From Rhodobacter sp. (GTDB taxonomy: Bacteria; Pseudomonadota; Alphaproteobacteria; Rhodobacterales; Rhodobacteraceae), in NCBI GenBank assembly GCA_022824145.1, contig JAJEAY010000280.1, positions 1 to 39,985 of the forward strand: DNA of 39,985 bases, in the 5' to 3' direction. This document shows positions 9,955 to 17,900 of this stretch, piece after piece. Each line of letters starts with the position of its first letter. Within the stretch, counting starts at the first letter, position 1. The translations under genes and the position numbers were made by a program. The notes under the pieces were generated by a model. It was not told the origin of the DNA. It saw only the letters and a program-made list of their open reading frames with translations, and searched no databases.

Positions 9955-10692
9955 ATGTCAGGCAACAAGACCGCCCTTGTAATTTCGGCCCATGCCGCAG
10001 ACTTCGTTTGGCGCGCGGGTGGCGCGATCGCCCTGCATCAAGGAAAGGGATACGAGGTCACCGTGGCATGTCTGTCTTTCGGCGAGCGCGGTGAAAGCGC
10101 CAAACTGTGGAAACAGGGCGGGATGACGCTGGACCGTGTCAAACAGGCCCGGAAGGAAGAGGCGCAGAACGCCGCTGCCGCATTGGGCGTGACGGATATC
10201 CGTTTTCTTGACCTGGGGGACTACCCGCTGCGCCTGGACCGCGGCGCGCAGGACCAGATGGTTGACATCATCCGTGAGGTTCAGCCGAACTGGATGATGT
10301 CGCATTCCAGGTGGGATCCGTACAACACCGACCACATGAACACGACGCAGTTCGCGCTGGAATGCCGGATGATCGCACAGGCCTGGGGTCACAATCCGGG
10401 GCAGAAGGTTCTCGGTGCGCCTCAGCTGTATCTCTTTGAACCGCACCAGACCGAGCAGATGGGCTGGAAACCGAATGTGTTCCTCGACATCACTCCGGTG
10501 TGGGAAAAGAAACGCGCCGCCATCGAGTGCATGCAGGGCCAGGAGCACTTGTGGAATTTCTACACCAACGTCGCCGAGAACCGCGGCAACCATTTCCGCC
10601 GCAATTCCGGCGGTATGGCGGGCGGGCGAAAGGCCGAATACGCGGAGGGCTTCGAGATGATCTTTCCTCAGACCGTGGATGAACTGGTATGA
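9955..10692 (+). CDS. galB: 4-oxalomesaconate hydratase (PIG-L family)
   Basis: A 245-residue zinc hydrolase-fold protein of the PIG-L/LmbE family, matching GalB (functional equivalent of LigJ). It hydrates the 4-oxalomesaconate-derived product to 4-carboxy-4-hydroxy-2-oxoadipate. Metal-site residues are visible as H13 and D16 in [13 protein letters not shown] and H127 in YNTDHMNT. The start ATG at 9955 follows GGAG at a proper distance; an upstream ATG at 9862 would add 31 residues unlike the family. It is the first gene of the plus-strand arm and overlaps the next gene by ATGA. Using a GalB-type enzyme rather than the amidohydrolase LigJ is a Pseudomonas-like solution. Confidence 0.9.
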   Translation: MSGNKTALVISAHAADFVWRAGGAIALHQGKGYEVTVACLSFGERGESAKLWKQGGMTLDRVKQARKEEAQNAAAALGVTDIRFLDLGDYPLRLDRGAQDQMVDIIREVQPNWMMSHSRWDPYNTDHMNTTQFALECRMIAQAWGHNPGQKVLGAPQLYLFEPHQTEQMGWKPNVFLDITPVWEKKRAAIECMQGQEHLWNFYTNVAENRGNHFRRNSGGMAGGRKAEYAEGFEMIFPQTVDELV

Positions 10693-11381
10693 GCATTCAG
10701 GCGGGAACAACCGGAATCGTCGTGCAGAACATCGAACGCCCCGACCAGAGGACAGTGGACGGTCTTGCCGAATGCGGTGTCTCTACGGTTCATGAGGCTC
10801 AGGGCCGAAAGGGTCTGTTGGCCGACTGTCTGCGCCCGATCTATTCCGGCGCAAGGGTTGCGGGCAGCGCCGTTACGATATTGGCGCCGCCCTGCGACAA
10901 CTGGATGCTGCATGTGGCGATCGAGCAGCTGCAGCAGGGTGACATCCTGGTATTGGGTACGATCTCTCCCTCCAATGCGGGGTATTTCGGTGATCTTCTG
11001 GCCACGTCTGCAAGGGCACGCGGCTGCCGGGGCCTGATTATCGATGCGGGCGTGCGCGACGTGCGCGACCTGACCGAGATGGGATTCCCCGTGTGGTCAA
11101 GGGCGGTTTTTGCGCAGGGGACGGTCAAGGAGAGTCTGGGAAGCGTCAATATTCCGGTGGTTTGCGCCGATGCACTGGTCAATCCGGGCGACGTGATTGT
11201 TGCCGACGACGATGGCGTATGCGTGGTGCGTCGGAGCGAGGCGGCAGAGGTTCTGGAAAAGGCGCTCGCGCGCGAAGCCAATGAAATCGCAAAACGCGCG
11301 CGCCTCGAAGCAGGCGAACTGGGCCTCGACATCTACAGCATGCGCGACCGGCTAGCTGAGAAGGGCCTGAAATATGTCTGA
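10689..11381 (+). CDS. ligK: 4-carboxy-4-hydroxy-2-oxoadipate aldolase (RraA-like fold)
   Basis: A 230-residue class II aldolase (LigK/GalC/ProA type) that splits 4-carboxy-4-hydroxy-2-oxoadipate into pyruvate and oxaloacetate, the last step of the pathway. The family signature is clear: [20 protein letters not shown] (101-120) followed by R123-D124, the residues known to bind the metal-bound substrate. The RraA fold is shared with RNase E regulators, but this motif set and the operon make the aldolase role firm. It overlaps galB by 4 bases (ATGA) and the next gene by 8, so translation is probably coupled. The name galC is also used. Confidence 0.92.
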   Translation: MSIQAGTTGIVVQNIERPDQRTVDGLAECGVSTVHEAQGRKGLLADCLRPIYSGARVAGSAVTILAPPCDNWMLHVAIEQLQQGDILVLGTISPSNAGYFGDLLATSARARGCRGLIIDAGVRDVRDLTEMGFPVWSRAVFAQGTVKESLGSVNIPVVCADALVNPGDVIVADDDGVCVVRRSEAAEVLEKALAREANEIAKRARLEAGELGLDIYSMRDRLAEKGLKYV

Positions 11382-12426
11382 TGGCATTCGGGCGATGTGG
11401 ATGCGTGGGGGAACCTCGAAAGGCGGTTACTTCCTTGCTTCCGACTTGCCGGAAGACCGGGACGCGGCGCTCCTGCGTCTCATGGGCAGCCCCGACATTC
11501 GCCAGATCGACGGGATGGGCGGAGCCGACCCGCTCACTTCCAAAGTTGCGGTGGTATGCAGATCCGAGCGCGAAGGAATCGACGTCGACTACCTGTTCCT
11601 GCAGGTGTTCGTCGATCAGCCCATCGTGACAGACGCCCAGAACTGCGGCAATATCCTTGCGGGTGTCGGTCCCTTCGCCATCGAACGCGGATTGGTCGCC
11701 GCCCGGGACGGTGAGACTCATGTGTCGATCTACATGGAGAACACTGGCCAGACAGCTGTAGCTACGGTGCAGACACCGGGCGGACACGTGACGTATCGGG
11801 GCGACGCACATATTGACGGTGTGCCAGGCGATGCAGCGCCGGTTCCAATCGAATTCAAGGATACAGCCGGCAGTTCCTGCGGAGCGCTTCTTCCTTCCGG
11901 TCACGCGGTTGACGTGATCGAGGATGTTGCAGTCACCATGATTGACAATGGCATGCCCTGCGTCGTGATAAAGGCAGCGGACATGGGCATTCGGGGCGAC
12001 GAAAATCCTGCTGAACTGGAAAGCAACGCGGTTCTGCGCGAGAGACTGGAAACGATCCGGCTGACCTGCGGAGAACGCATGAATCTCGGCAACGTTGCGG
12101 AGAAAACCGTTCCGAAGATGACCTTGGTCAGCGCACCCCGCGACGGCGGCGCCATCGCCACCCGCACCTTTATCCCGCATCGCTGCCACAAGGCGATCGG
12201 TGTGCTGGGAGCGGTCAGCGTAGCCACGGCTTGCCTGCTGGAAGGTTCGACGGCCTTTGCGCTCGCCGAGCGTGGAGATGGGCCGAAGCGCAGCCTGAAG
12301 ATAGAGCACCCGACCGGAGAGATGACGGTTGTTGCCACCGTAAACGGTCGCGAGGCCACCTCCGCCGCCATTCTGCGCACGGTGCGCAAACTGATGGATG
12401 GCTATGTCTTTACCGGAGAGGAATGA
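11374..12426 (+). CDS. galD: 4-oxalomesaconate tautomerase/isomerase (PrpF family)
   Basis: A 350-residue diaminopimelate-epimerase-fold protein of the PrpF family, matching GalD of Pseudomonas and LigU of Sphingobium. It moves the double bond of 4-oxalomesaconate so that the hydratase can act. Visible signatures are [13 protein letters not shown] (8-20), [22 protein letters not shown] and [11 protein letters not shown]. The reaction has been described both as keto-enol tautomerisation (GalD) and as a 1,3-allylic isomerisation (LigU); the sequence cannot decide which. It overlaps the aldolase by 8 bases and ligI by 4. Confidence 0.9.
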   Translation: MSDGIRAMWMRGGTSKGGYFLASDLPEDRDAALLRLMGSPDIRQIDGMGGADPLTSKVAVVCRSEREGIDVDYLFLQVFVDQPIVTDAQNCGNILAGVGPFAIERGLVAARDGETHVSIYMENTGQTAVATVQTPGGHVTYRGDAHIDGVPGDAAPVPIEFKDTAGSSCGALLPSGHAVDVIEDVAVTMIDNGMPCVVIKAADMGIRGDENPAELESNAVLRERLETIRLTCGERMNLGNVAEKTVPKMTLVSAPRDGGAIATRTFIPHRCHKAIGVLGAVSVATACLLEGSTAFALAERGDGPKRSLKIEHPTGEMTVVATVNGREATSAAILRTVRKLMDGYVFTGEE

Positions 12427-13301
12427 TGGACGCCGACTGGATTCCGTTTCACCCGAACCCGAAGAAGCCTGATTTCGTGCTGCCCGAGGGTGCTGTGGAT
12501 GCCCATTGCCATGTATTCGGCCCGGCGGAAACATTTCCGTTTGCGCCTGAACGCAAATACACGCCCTGCGATGCCGGAAAGGACAAGCTATTTGAACTGC
12601 GCGATTTTCTGGGATTCCAGCGCAACGTGATCGTGCAAGCGACCTGCCACGGACGGGACAACCGCGCTTTGGTTGATGCCTGCCGCGCCGCTGGAGACCT
12701 GGCGCGCGGGGTTGCCAGTGTCGGGCCGGATGTGGCTGACCGGGAACTGGCTGATATGGATGCGGCCGGTGTCCGCGGGGTGCGTTTCAATTTCGTCAAA
12801 CGGCTGGTGGAAGCGCCCCGGAAGGATGTGTTTCAACGAATTGCCGACCGCATTGCCGGACTCGGTTGGCACATCGTCGTCTATTTCGAAGCTGCGGATC
12901 TGGAAGATCTGGTTCCCTTTCTGGAAAGCCTGGCGGCGACCATTGTTATCGACCACATGGGCCGTCCTGATGTCACAAAGGGCGTCGGTCACCCGGATTT
13001 CCGGCGTTTCGTGGATCTGATGGGGCACAACGAGAACATCTGGAGCAAGGTGACCTGCCCCGAACGGCTGACAGTGGCGGGTCCACCCTATGACGATGTT
13101 GTGGAATACGCCGCCCATATCGTCGAACTTTTTCCGGACCGCGTGCTGTGGGGGACCGACTGGCCGCATCCGAACATGAAGTCGCACATGCCTGATGACG
13201 GGGCGCTGGTCGATTTCATTCCGAGAATCGCGCGAACGCCAATGCAGCAGCGAAAGCTGCTCGTAGACAATCCCATGCGCCTTTACTGGGCCCAGGATTG
13301 A
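12423..13301 (+). CDS. ligI: 2-pyrone-4,6-dicarboxylate lactonase
   Basis: A 292-residue amidohydrolase-superfamily lactonase that opens 2-pyrone-4,6-dicarboxylate to 4-oxalomesaconate. The LigI active-site pattern is present: HxH at 28/30 (VDAHCHVFGP), H178 in IDHMGRP and D246 in GTDWPHPN, offset by 2-3 residues from Sphingobium LigI. ATG at 12423 overlaps the galD stop (ATGA); a second ATG follows directly at 12426. It is the last gene of the plus-strand operon, and it links ligC's product to galD, which closes the pathway. Confidence 0.95.
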   Translation: MMDADWIPFHPNPKKPDFVLPEGAVDAHCHVFGPAETFPFAPERKYTPCDAGKDKLFELRDFLGFQRNVIVQATCHGRDNRALVDACRAAGDLARGVASVGPDVADRELADMDAAGVRGVRFNFVKRLVEAPRKDVFQRIADRIAGLGWHIVVYFEAADLEDLVPFLESLAATIVIDHMGRPDVTKGVGHPDFRRFVDLMGHNENIWSKVTCPERLTVAGPPYDDVVEYAAHIVELFPDRVLWGTDWPHPNMKSHMPDDGALVDFIPRIARTPMQQRKLLVDNPMRLYWAQD

Positions 13302-13658
13302 GAATCGGTTGATGGAGTTCGAAAAAACGTTCAGGCGCCATCACGTCGCAGTCCGGCAGTCGACGCTTTCATGTCAGCGCCTGGCGCAGTCATTCCTCAG
13401 TTCATGAAGTCTTGGGTGGCTGTGCGTGCAAGGACGGGTACGGCGGTAACGAGCGTGGCTGGGAACATGACCTGATCCACCGTGGTCAGCCAGCCATCAG
13501 GTTAAGAAGACATTGTGCCCATTGTTGAAGAAGGTCTTCACGGAGCCCCGACGTGACTATTCGACGTAACAGCATTCAACTTGGGGAGAGAATTAGGCAG
13601 GTGAAGTTGTCTGTGTGGGGTCGACGGGCACGCCTCATCGTCCCTTGCCGCTGATGGC
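13302..13658. other. Gap between convergent ligI and lysE-type gene
   Basis: About 357 bases with no gene I can support. It contains a structured stretch: ACCTGAT/ATCAGGT (13470-13476, 13496-13502) enclosing CCAC-C-GTGG, with an alternative GGCTGG/CCAGCC pairing (13457-13462, 13490-13495). Position suits a terminator for the convergent operons, but no run of T follows, so this is weak. Confidence 0.3.
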
Positions 13659-14252
13659 TCACCCTTGAGGGGCAAAAGCCGCCAGCGCGACAACAGCGAC
13701 CATCGCCGCCGCCATTCCGGCATTGATGCCACGCTGCCACCTCGCTGGCAGGCGCATCCTCCGAACCGTGACACCGGCGTACAGCCACGCAACATGAATT
13801 GCGATCCACAAGACATTAAGAAGAAGCAGCTTTATTCCGATCTCCAGGATCGGACGTTCGGCCAGAAACGCAAACCCGGAAAACAATGTCGTGTTCACCA
13901 CATAGGCTTTCGGATTGACTGCCTGAAGCAGGATACCGCCTCGGATTCCGGGCGGGCTCGGCTGCTCGATGAACGCAATTTTTGTCCCGGCAAAGGCGAT
14001 CCGGAAGGCCAGCCACAGCAGATACGCCGCTGAAGCCATGGTCAGGACTGTTCGGATCCCAGGTTCGGCAAGCACGAGTGCGGCCAGCCCGCTGATTACG
14101 GCAAGACACACTAGGTTCGTGCCTATAAAGAGGCCTGCCAGATACCGGGCACCATGTGAATATCCGAATGCTGACCCGACGCCCGCGAGAGACAGAACTC
14201 CGGGACCGGGTGTCACGATCAGAAAGAAGACAGCCAGAATGAAACTAACCAT
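13659..14252 (-). CDS. LysE/RhtB-family amino-acid exporter
   Basis: A 197-residue inner-membrane protein with about five to six hydrophobic segments (roughly residues 2-20, 38-62, 66-88, 108-130, 137-160, 176-195). The family start FFLIVTPGPGVLSLAGVGSA and the mid-protein GILLQAVNPKAY are diagnostic of LysE/RhtB exporters, which expel amino acids or homoserine-lactone-like molecules by proton exchange. The substrate cannot be told from sequence. It stands alone, convergent with ligI and not obviously part of the aromatic pathway. Confidence 0.88.
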   Translation of the reverse strand: MVSFILAVFFLIVTPGPGVLSLAGVGSAFGYSHGARYLAGLFIGTNLVCLAVISGLAALVLAEPGIRTVLTMASAAYLLWLAFRIAFAGTKIAFIEQPSPPGIRGGILLQAVNPKAYVVNTTLFSGFAFLAERPILEIGIKLLLLNVLWIAIHVAWLYAGVTVRRMRLPARWQRGINAGMAAAMVAVVALAAFAPQG

Positions 14253-14461
14253 GACCGTTCATTGCCCCGGGATACCTAGGAAGCGCAAGGTGTCATTTGC
14301 TGCGCGCAGGCAGGCGTGTTTCATCGGATCCACGGGATGAGTCGAGGATACTGGAGCGCTTTGATGAGTGCGCGATGGCGATGCAGTCCTCTGATGAGGG
14401 CGTGCCCATTGCGGCGAAAACCTCGAGCATCTGTCCTTCCGGGCCATTCCTGCGCCGGGAC

Positions 14462-14511
14462 CGCCGCCGCCGGGCATTGACCCCAGGCGGCGGCGCGGGG
14501 TTTGGCCCCGC
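14462..14511 (+). ncRNA. Possible IS110 5'-end structured RNA (bridge RNA-like)
   Basis: Two adjacent perfect hairpins lie about 150-200 bases before the IS110 transposase: CGCCGCCGCC (14462-14471) pairs with 14486-14495 around a loop that itself has GGG/CCC, then GCGGGG-TTTGG-CCCCGC (14495-14511). IS110-group elements carry a guide (bridge) RNA in the untranslated 5' end. Position and folding fit, but element ends, loops and guides were not verified and the transposase is dead. The surrounding 14253-14658 contains no supported gene. Confidence 0.25.
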
Positions 14512-14658
14512 AGGACGGGCCGGACCGAAGCAGCCTTCGATCGCCTCGGCGGTTCCGTACGGGAGCGTGATCGGCCCGCCCTTCCGTTCGTCTCCCGGGT
14601 TCCTGGATGGATGCCGGGTTTGAGAACCGAATCGTCGCGAGGAAAGGAGCGGAAAGCC

Positions 14659-15232
14659 ATGACCATAGTAGTCGCTGGATTCGACGTGAGCGGGAAATCA
14701 CTGAACATTCACCTCAACGGCAGGGACGGCACCGCCTCAAACGTCGCGGATGGCTTCCGCAGGATCGCCCGCATCCTCAGGGACGGCGGTGCGGAAAACG
14801 TCGTCATGGAGGCGATGGGACGGGTGCACAGGGCCTTGCTGCAGTCGCTTCATGACAGGGGCTTTGCGGTCTGCGTGGTCAAACCCCGCCAGTCCCGAGA
14901 CTTCGCGAGTGCCAGCGGTCAGCTGACGTAGACCGACAGGGTCGACGCCAGGATCCCGGCCGTCTTCGGGGCCGCGTTCCCGGACATACAGCCCACGGCG
15001 GCGGCCGACGTGACGATCGACCGGCTCCGCGACATGCTGGCGCTGCGGAACCGGCTCGTGGACCAGCGCACCGTGCTGAAGACGGCCTTCGACGAGATCC
15101 GCGATCCCGTGCCGGACGGGCCCGCCCTGAAGTATCTCTCGGAGCCAGCCGCCGGCGTCCGCAAATAAGACCGTCGGATCGAGGAACTGGTCGCCGGCGC
15201 GGAGGAGCAGGCCGGGAGGTGCGGGATCCTGT
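14659..15232 (+). pseudogene. IS110-family transposase remnant
   Basis: The N-terminal DEDD (RuvC-like) domain is readable in one frame: D9 (AGFDVSGK), E51 (VVMEAMG), KPRQSRDFASASGQL, then TDRVDARI carrying the last two Asp (93, 96), then LRDMLALRNRLVDQRTVLKT and DRRIEELVAGAEEQ. Two in-frame stops interrupt it: TAG at 14929 (codon 91, where the family has Lys in KTDR) and TAA at 15166 (codon 170). Resemblance ends near 15232, so the C-terminal serine-recombinase-like Transposase_20 domain is missing. There is no frameshift. The ATG at 14659 follows an AAAGGAG ribosome-binding site. Confidence 0.8.
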
Positions 15233-15327
15233 GGGCAGAAATGTGGAAAGCCCGGATCCGGGCCTGTCTCCAAACATGGATGCTTCACCGTGGTGTCGCG
15301 GGCGTTGCCTCTCAGACCGAACGGATG

Positions 15328-16065
15328 TCAGCTGTCCCCAAACGAATAGTCGGGGAGCGAATCAAAGGCTAATTGAATGGCTTGGCTCCATCCTTTCGCA
15401 ATGGTTTGGTAGTATGGGTCGCTCTCCGTAAAGCGGCGCGTCGGCCCGGGAACAAGCGTTTCTGCCTCATAGACGCTGACGTCGAGTGGGAGCCCGACTG
15501 ACAGGTTTGACTTGATGGTTGAATCGAACGAAACAATGAGAAGCTTTATCGCATGTTCGAAGGAGAGGTCCGGGCGATAGGCTCTTGTCAATATCGGCTT
15601 TCCGTACTTGGCGTCACCAAGCTGGAAGTAGGGAGTGTCCGGCCCGGACTCAACGAAGTTTCCTTCCGGGTAAATCATGAACATTCTCGGAGGTTCCCCC
15701 CGAATCTGGCCGCCCGCGACTATGGTCGCCCGAAATGCTGACGACCCCTCGCTTCCTTCAGAACCCATTTCGTGAATCGTCTCGCGTAGGACCTTTCCGA
15801 TCAATCCGGCAACCCGGAACATCGAAGGCGCATTGAGGATGGACTTGCTTCCGTCGCCCGACCGAGCCTGTTCGTCGATGAGATTGATGACCGATTGGGT
15901 GGTCGCAAGATTTCCCGCCGTCATCACGGTGAGAACTCTCTCTCGGGGCACGTCCCAGCGAAACAGCTTCTTGTGTACAGAAACATTGTCGATACCCGCG
16001 TTGGTCCGGGTGTCAGACATGAACACCAGCCCCTGGTTCAGCCGCATGCCGACACAATAGGTCAT
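15328..16065 (-). CDS. Anbu proteasome-like peptidase
   Basis: A 245-residue Ntn-hydrolase of the Anbu (ancestral beta subunit, bacterial proteasome homologue) family. The chain starts MTYCVG, so removal of Met would expose the catalytic Thr; D18 (SDTRTNAG) and K32/K33 fit the proteasome-type active site. Known Anbu proteins form open helical rings rather than closed barrels, and peptidase activity has been hard to show. It is the last of four same-strand genes with ATP-grasp, alpha-E and transglutaminase-like partners, the typical Anbu neighbourhood, 55 bases after the transglutaminase gene. The family call is firm; substrate and cellular role are unknown. Confidence 0.9.
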   Translation of the reverse strand: MTYCVGMRLNQGLVFMSDTRTNAGIDNVSVHKKLFRWDVPRERVLTVMTAGNLATTQSVINLIDEQARSGDGSKSILNAPSMFRVAGLIGKVLRETIHEMGSEGSEGSSAFRATIVAGGQIRGEPPRMFMIYPEGNFVESGPDTPYFQLGDAKYGKPILTRAYRPDLSFEHAIKLLIVSFDSTIKSNLSVGLPLDVSVYEAETLVPGPTRRFTESDPYYQTIAKGWSQAIQLAFDSLPDYSFGDS

Positions 16066-16120
16066 CTCTGGAATCCCTTCTGTCTTGACATGGAATGGAG
16101 GCTTCTTTGCCCTGACAGAG

Positions 16121-16933
16121 TCATTGCTGGGTTACCTGTAGCGAAACGCTCATCGTTTCAACTGCATCCCCGCGCCGCATGCCCCGGACTGGCGCGGCAT
16201 CCTGATAGTCAAGCCCCGCAGCAACTCTTACATACCGCTGGTCGGGAGAAATTCCGTTCGAGACGTCGAACCCGACCCAGCCCAGCCCATTGACATGAAT
16301 CTCTGCCCAGGCATGTCCGGCCTGTTCATCGCCGTGGTCGCCAGATTCCAGGTAACCGCTTACGTAACGGGCGGGGAAGCCCAGGCATCTCGATGCGGCA
16401 AGGAAGACATGCGTGTGATCCTGGCACACGCCCCTGCCGGCGGTCAGAGCGTCTTCGGCGCGCGTCGTCGCGTCGGTCGTGCCGGGCTCGTAGGGCATCC
16501 TGGACAGAACATGCGCCGACAATGCATGAAGGAACGTGATGTCGTCGGAATCCTTTCGCCTTGCAGTGGAAAAGTTCTTGGCCAGTTCGTGAATTCCGGA
16601 ACCCGGCTTGGTTGTATCCGTCTCCCGCAGATACAGCCACAATGGAACGTATCCGCGATGGGTTCCGAAGACTCCAACGGAATCCATAACCTCGACCTCG
16701 CCTTCACAGGTTACGACCACTTCGTTCGTGTGAGCATGGGCGCTGACCAGATCAACCTGGTTGTGGAACTGGTCCGTGAAGGTGACTTCTCTTGTTCCGC
16801 CTTCGATTCGCATGGACCAGGATCGGACTTCCTGCCCCCGGCCGTTCTTTGGATGCAGTCGAAGCTGAAAGAGTCCAGTGCGGACTGGCTGATCATAGTG
16901 ATAGGATGTTTGGTGGGATATCTTGAGCAGCAT
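16121..16933 (-). CDS. Transglutaminase-like cysteine peptidase (Anbu cluster)
   Basis: A 270-residue protein with an N-terminal beta domain (about 1-95, starting LKISHQTSYHYDQPV) and a transglutaminase-core papain-like fold. The catalytic triad is visible as C170 (GRGVCQDH), H207 (AGHAWAEI) and D223 (GWVGFDVSNG). No signal peptide is seen, so it is probably cytoplasmic. It lies 21 bases after the alpha-E gene and 55 before Anbu. In such clusters it is predicted to act as a peptidase or amide-forming enzyme on a peptide made by the ATP-grasp partner; that role is inference from genomic context. Confidence 0.88.
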   Translation of the reverse strand: MLLKISHQTSYHYDQPVRTGLFQLRLHPKNGRGQEVRSWSMRIEGGTREVTFTDQFHNQVDLVSAHAHTNEVVVTCEGEVEVMDSVGVFGTHRGYVPLWLYLRETDTTKPGSGIHELAKNFSTARRKDSDDITFLHALSAHVLSRMPYEPGTTDATTRAEDALTAGRGVCQDHTHVFLAASRCLGFPARYVSGYLESGDHGDEQAGHAWAEIHVNGLGWVGFDVSNGISPDQRYVRVAAGLDYQDAAPVRGMRRGDAVETMSVSLQVTQQ

Positions 16934-16954
16934 GCAACGGACTCCAACCCTAAT

Positions 16955-17899
16955 TTACGAGTGAAACCGGTAATCGATTTCGATTTGGCCGCCTAGCTGG
17001 CCCAGCCTGGAGATGAATTCCTGAATGAAGTCATGCAATCCTTCTTCAAGGATTTCCTCGATGTCCCGGTTCCGAAGGCTGTCGGTGAGTTCTTGGGCCA
17101 GAGCCAGGCTCGGGGCCGGGTCCGGCAAGTCTGCTTCAATGTGGCGGAGATTTTTCAGGATCTGCTTGCAGCAAAACGCCATCGAACGCGGCATGCGGCT
17201 GTCCAGAATCAGGAACCTGGCAATTCCGGCGGGGCCGGGATCACCTTCATTCAGCCAATCATACGTATGCTCGGCGGAAACGGATCGAAGAATCGTCTCC
17301 CATTGAACATTGTCGATAGCAGCGCCGATGTGCACGACGGACGGCAGCAGGACATAGTACTTCACGTCGAGAATTCTGGCGGTGTTGTCGGCACGTTCCA
17401 AAAACGTGCCCAATCTAGCGAAGTTGAACATCTCGTTCCTGAGCATCGTGCCGTGCAGTGCACCTCTCACATAGGCGCTTTGCTGGCGTATCAGGCTAAG
17501 GACTTCGGGCAGGCCATGGTGCATGACAGGGGTCTTCAAGGCGTTTCTGAGCGACATCCAGGTTTCGTTCGTGGCTTCCCATACCTCGCTCGTCAGCGCA
17601 GTTCGAACGGACCGGGCGTTGTTTCGGGCGGCTTCGACCAGTGACATGACACTAGACGGGTTGCTCCGATCGCGAAGCATGAAGTCAACGACGCAGTTGA
17701 ATTCAAAGCCCGGGTGACGTGCAAGAAACGCGTCTGTCGCGCCCGCGGTGCTGATGATCGAAGACCATTCTTCTGCGCCGGACTGTGACCGGGTAAGGGC
17801 GATCCGAAGACCGGCGCCGACCAGCCTAGCGGTATTTTCGCTTCGCTCAAGATAGCGAAACATCCAGAAGAGTCCGTCCGCGGATCGCCCCAGGACCAT
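16955..17899 (-). CDS. Alpha-E domain protein (Anbu cluster)
   Basis: A 314-residue all-helical protein of the alpha-E family, starting VLGRSADGLFWMFRYLERSE, with a second diagnostic segment LGTFLERADNTARILDVKYY. The function of the family is unknown; it nearly always accompanies circularly permuted ATP-grasp proteins and transglutaminase-like peptidases. The ATG at 17899 follows a GGAGG ribosome-binding site and the stop of the ATP-grasp gene by a single base, so the two are surely cotranscribed. An in-frame upstream ATG at 18064 would add 55 residues overlapping the ATP-grasp gene and is rejected. Confidence 0.88.
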   Translation of the reverse strand: MVLGRSADGLFWMFRYLERSENTARLVGAGLRIALTRSQSGAEEWSSIISTAGATDAFLARHPGFEFNCVVDFMLRDRSNPSSVMSLVEAARNNARSVRTALTSEVWEATNETWMSLRNALKTPVMHHGLPEVLSLIRQQSAYVRGALHGTMLRNEMFNFARLGTFLERADNTARILDVKYYVLLPSVVHIGAAIDNVQWETILRSVSAEHTYDWLNEGDPGPAGIARFLILDSRMPRSMAFCCKQILKNLRHIEADLPDPAPSLALAQELTDSLRNRDIEEILEEGLHDFIQEFISRLGQLGGQIEIDYRFHS

Positions 17900-17900
17900 C

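Noticed and set aside
12231-12422. An upstream ATG that would extend ligI by 64 residues.
   Set aside because: The extension overlaps galD in another frame and has no resemblance to LigI; the ATGA junction at 12423 is the natural start.
11179-12534. A 451-codon minus-strand open frame antisense to ligK-galD.
   Set aside because: It is a mirror of well-identified plus-strand genes, with no domain resemblance of its own.
13332-13383. CAGGCGC/GCGCCTG repeat after ligI as an operon terminator.
   Set aside because: The loop is about 38 bases and there is no T run; chance occurrence in GC-rich DNA is likely.
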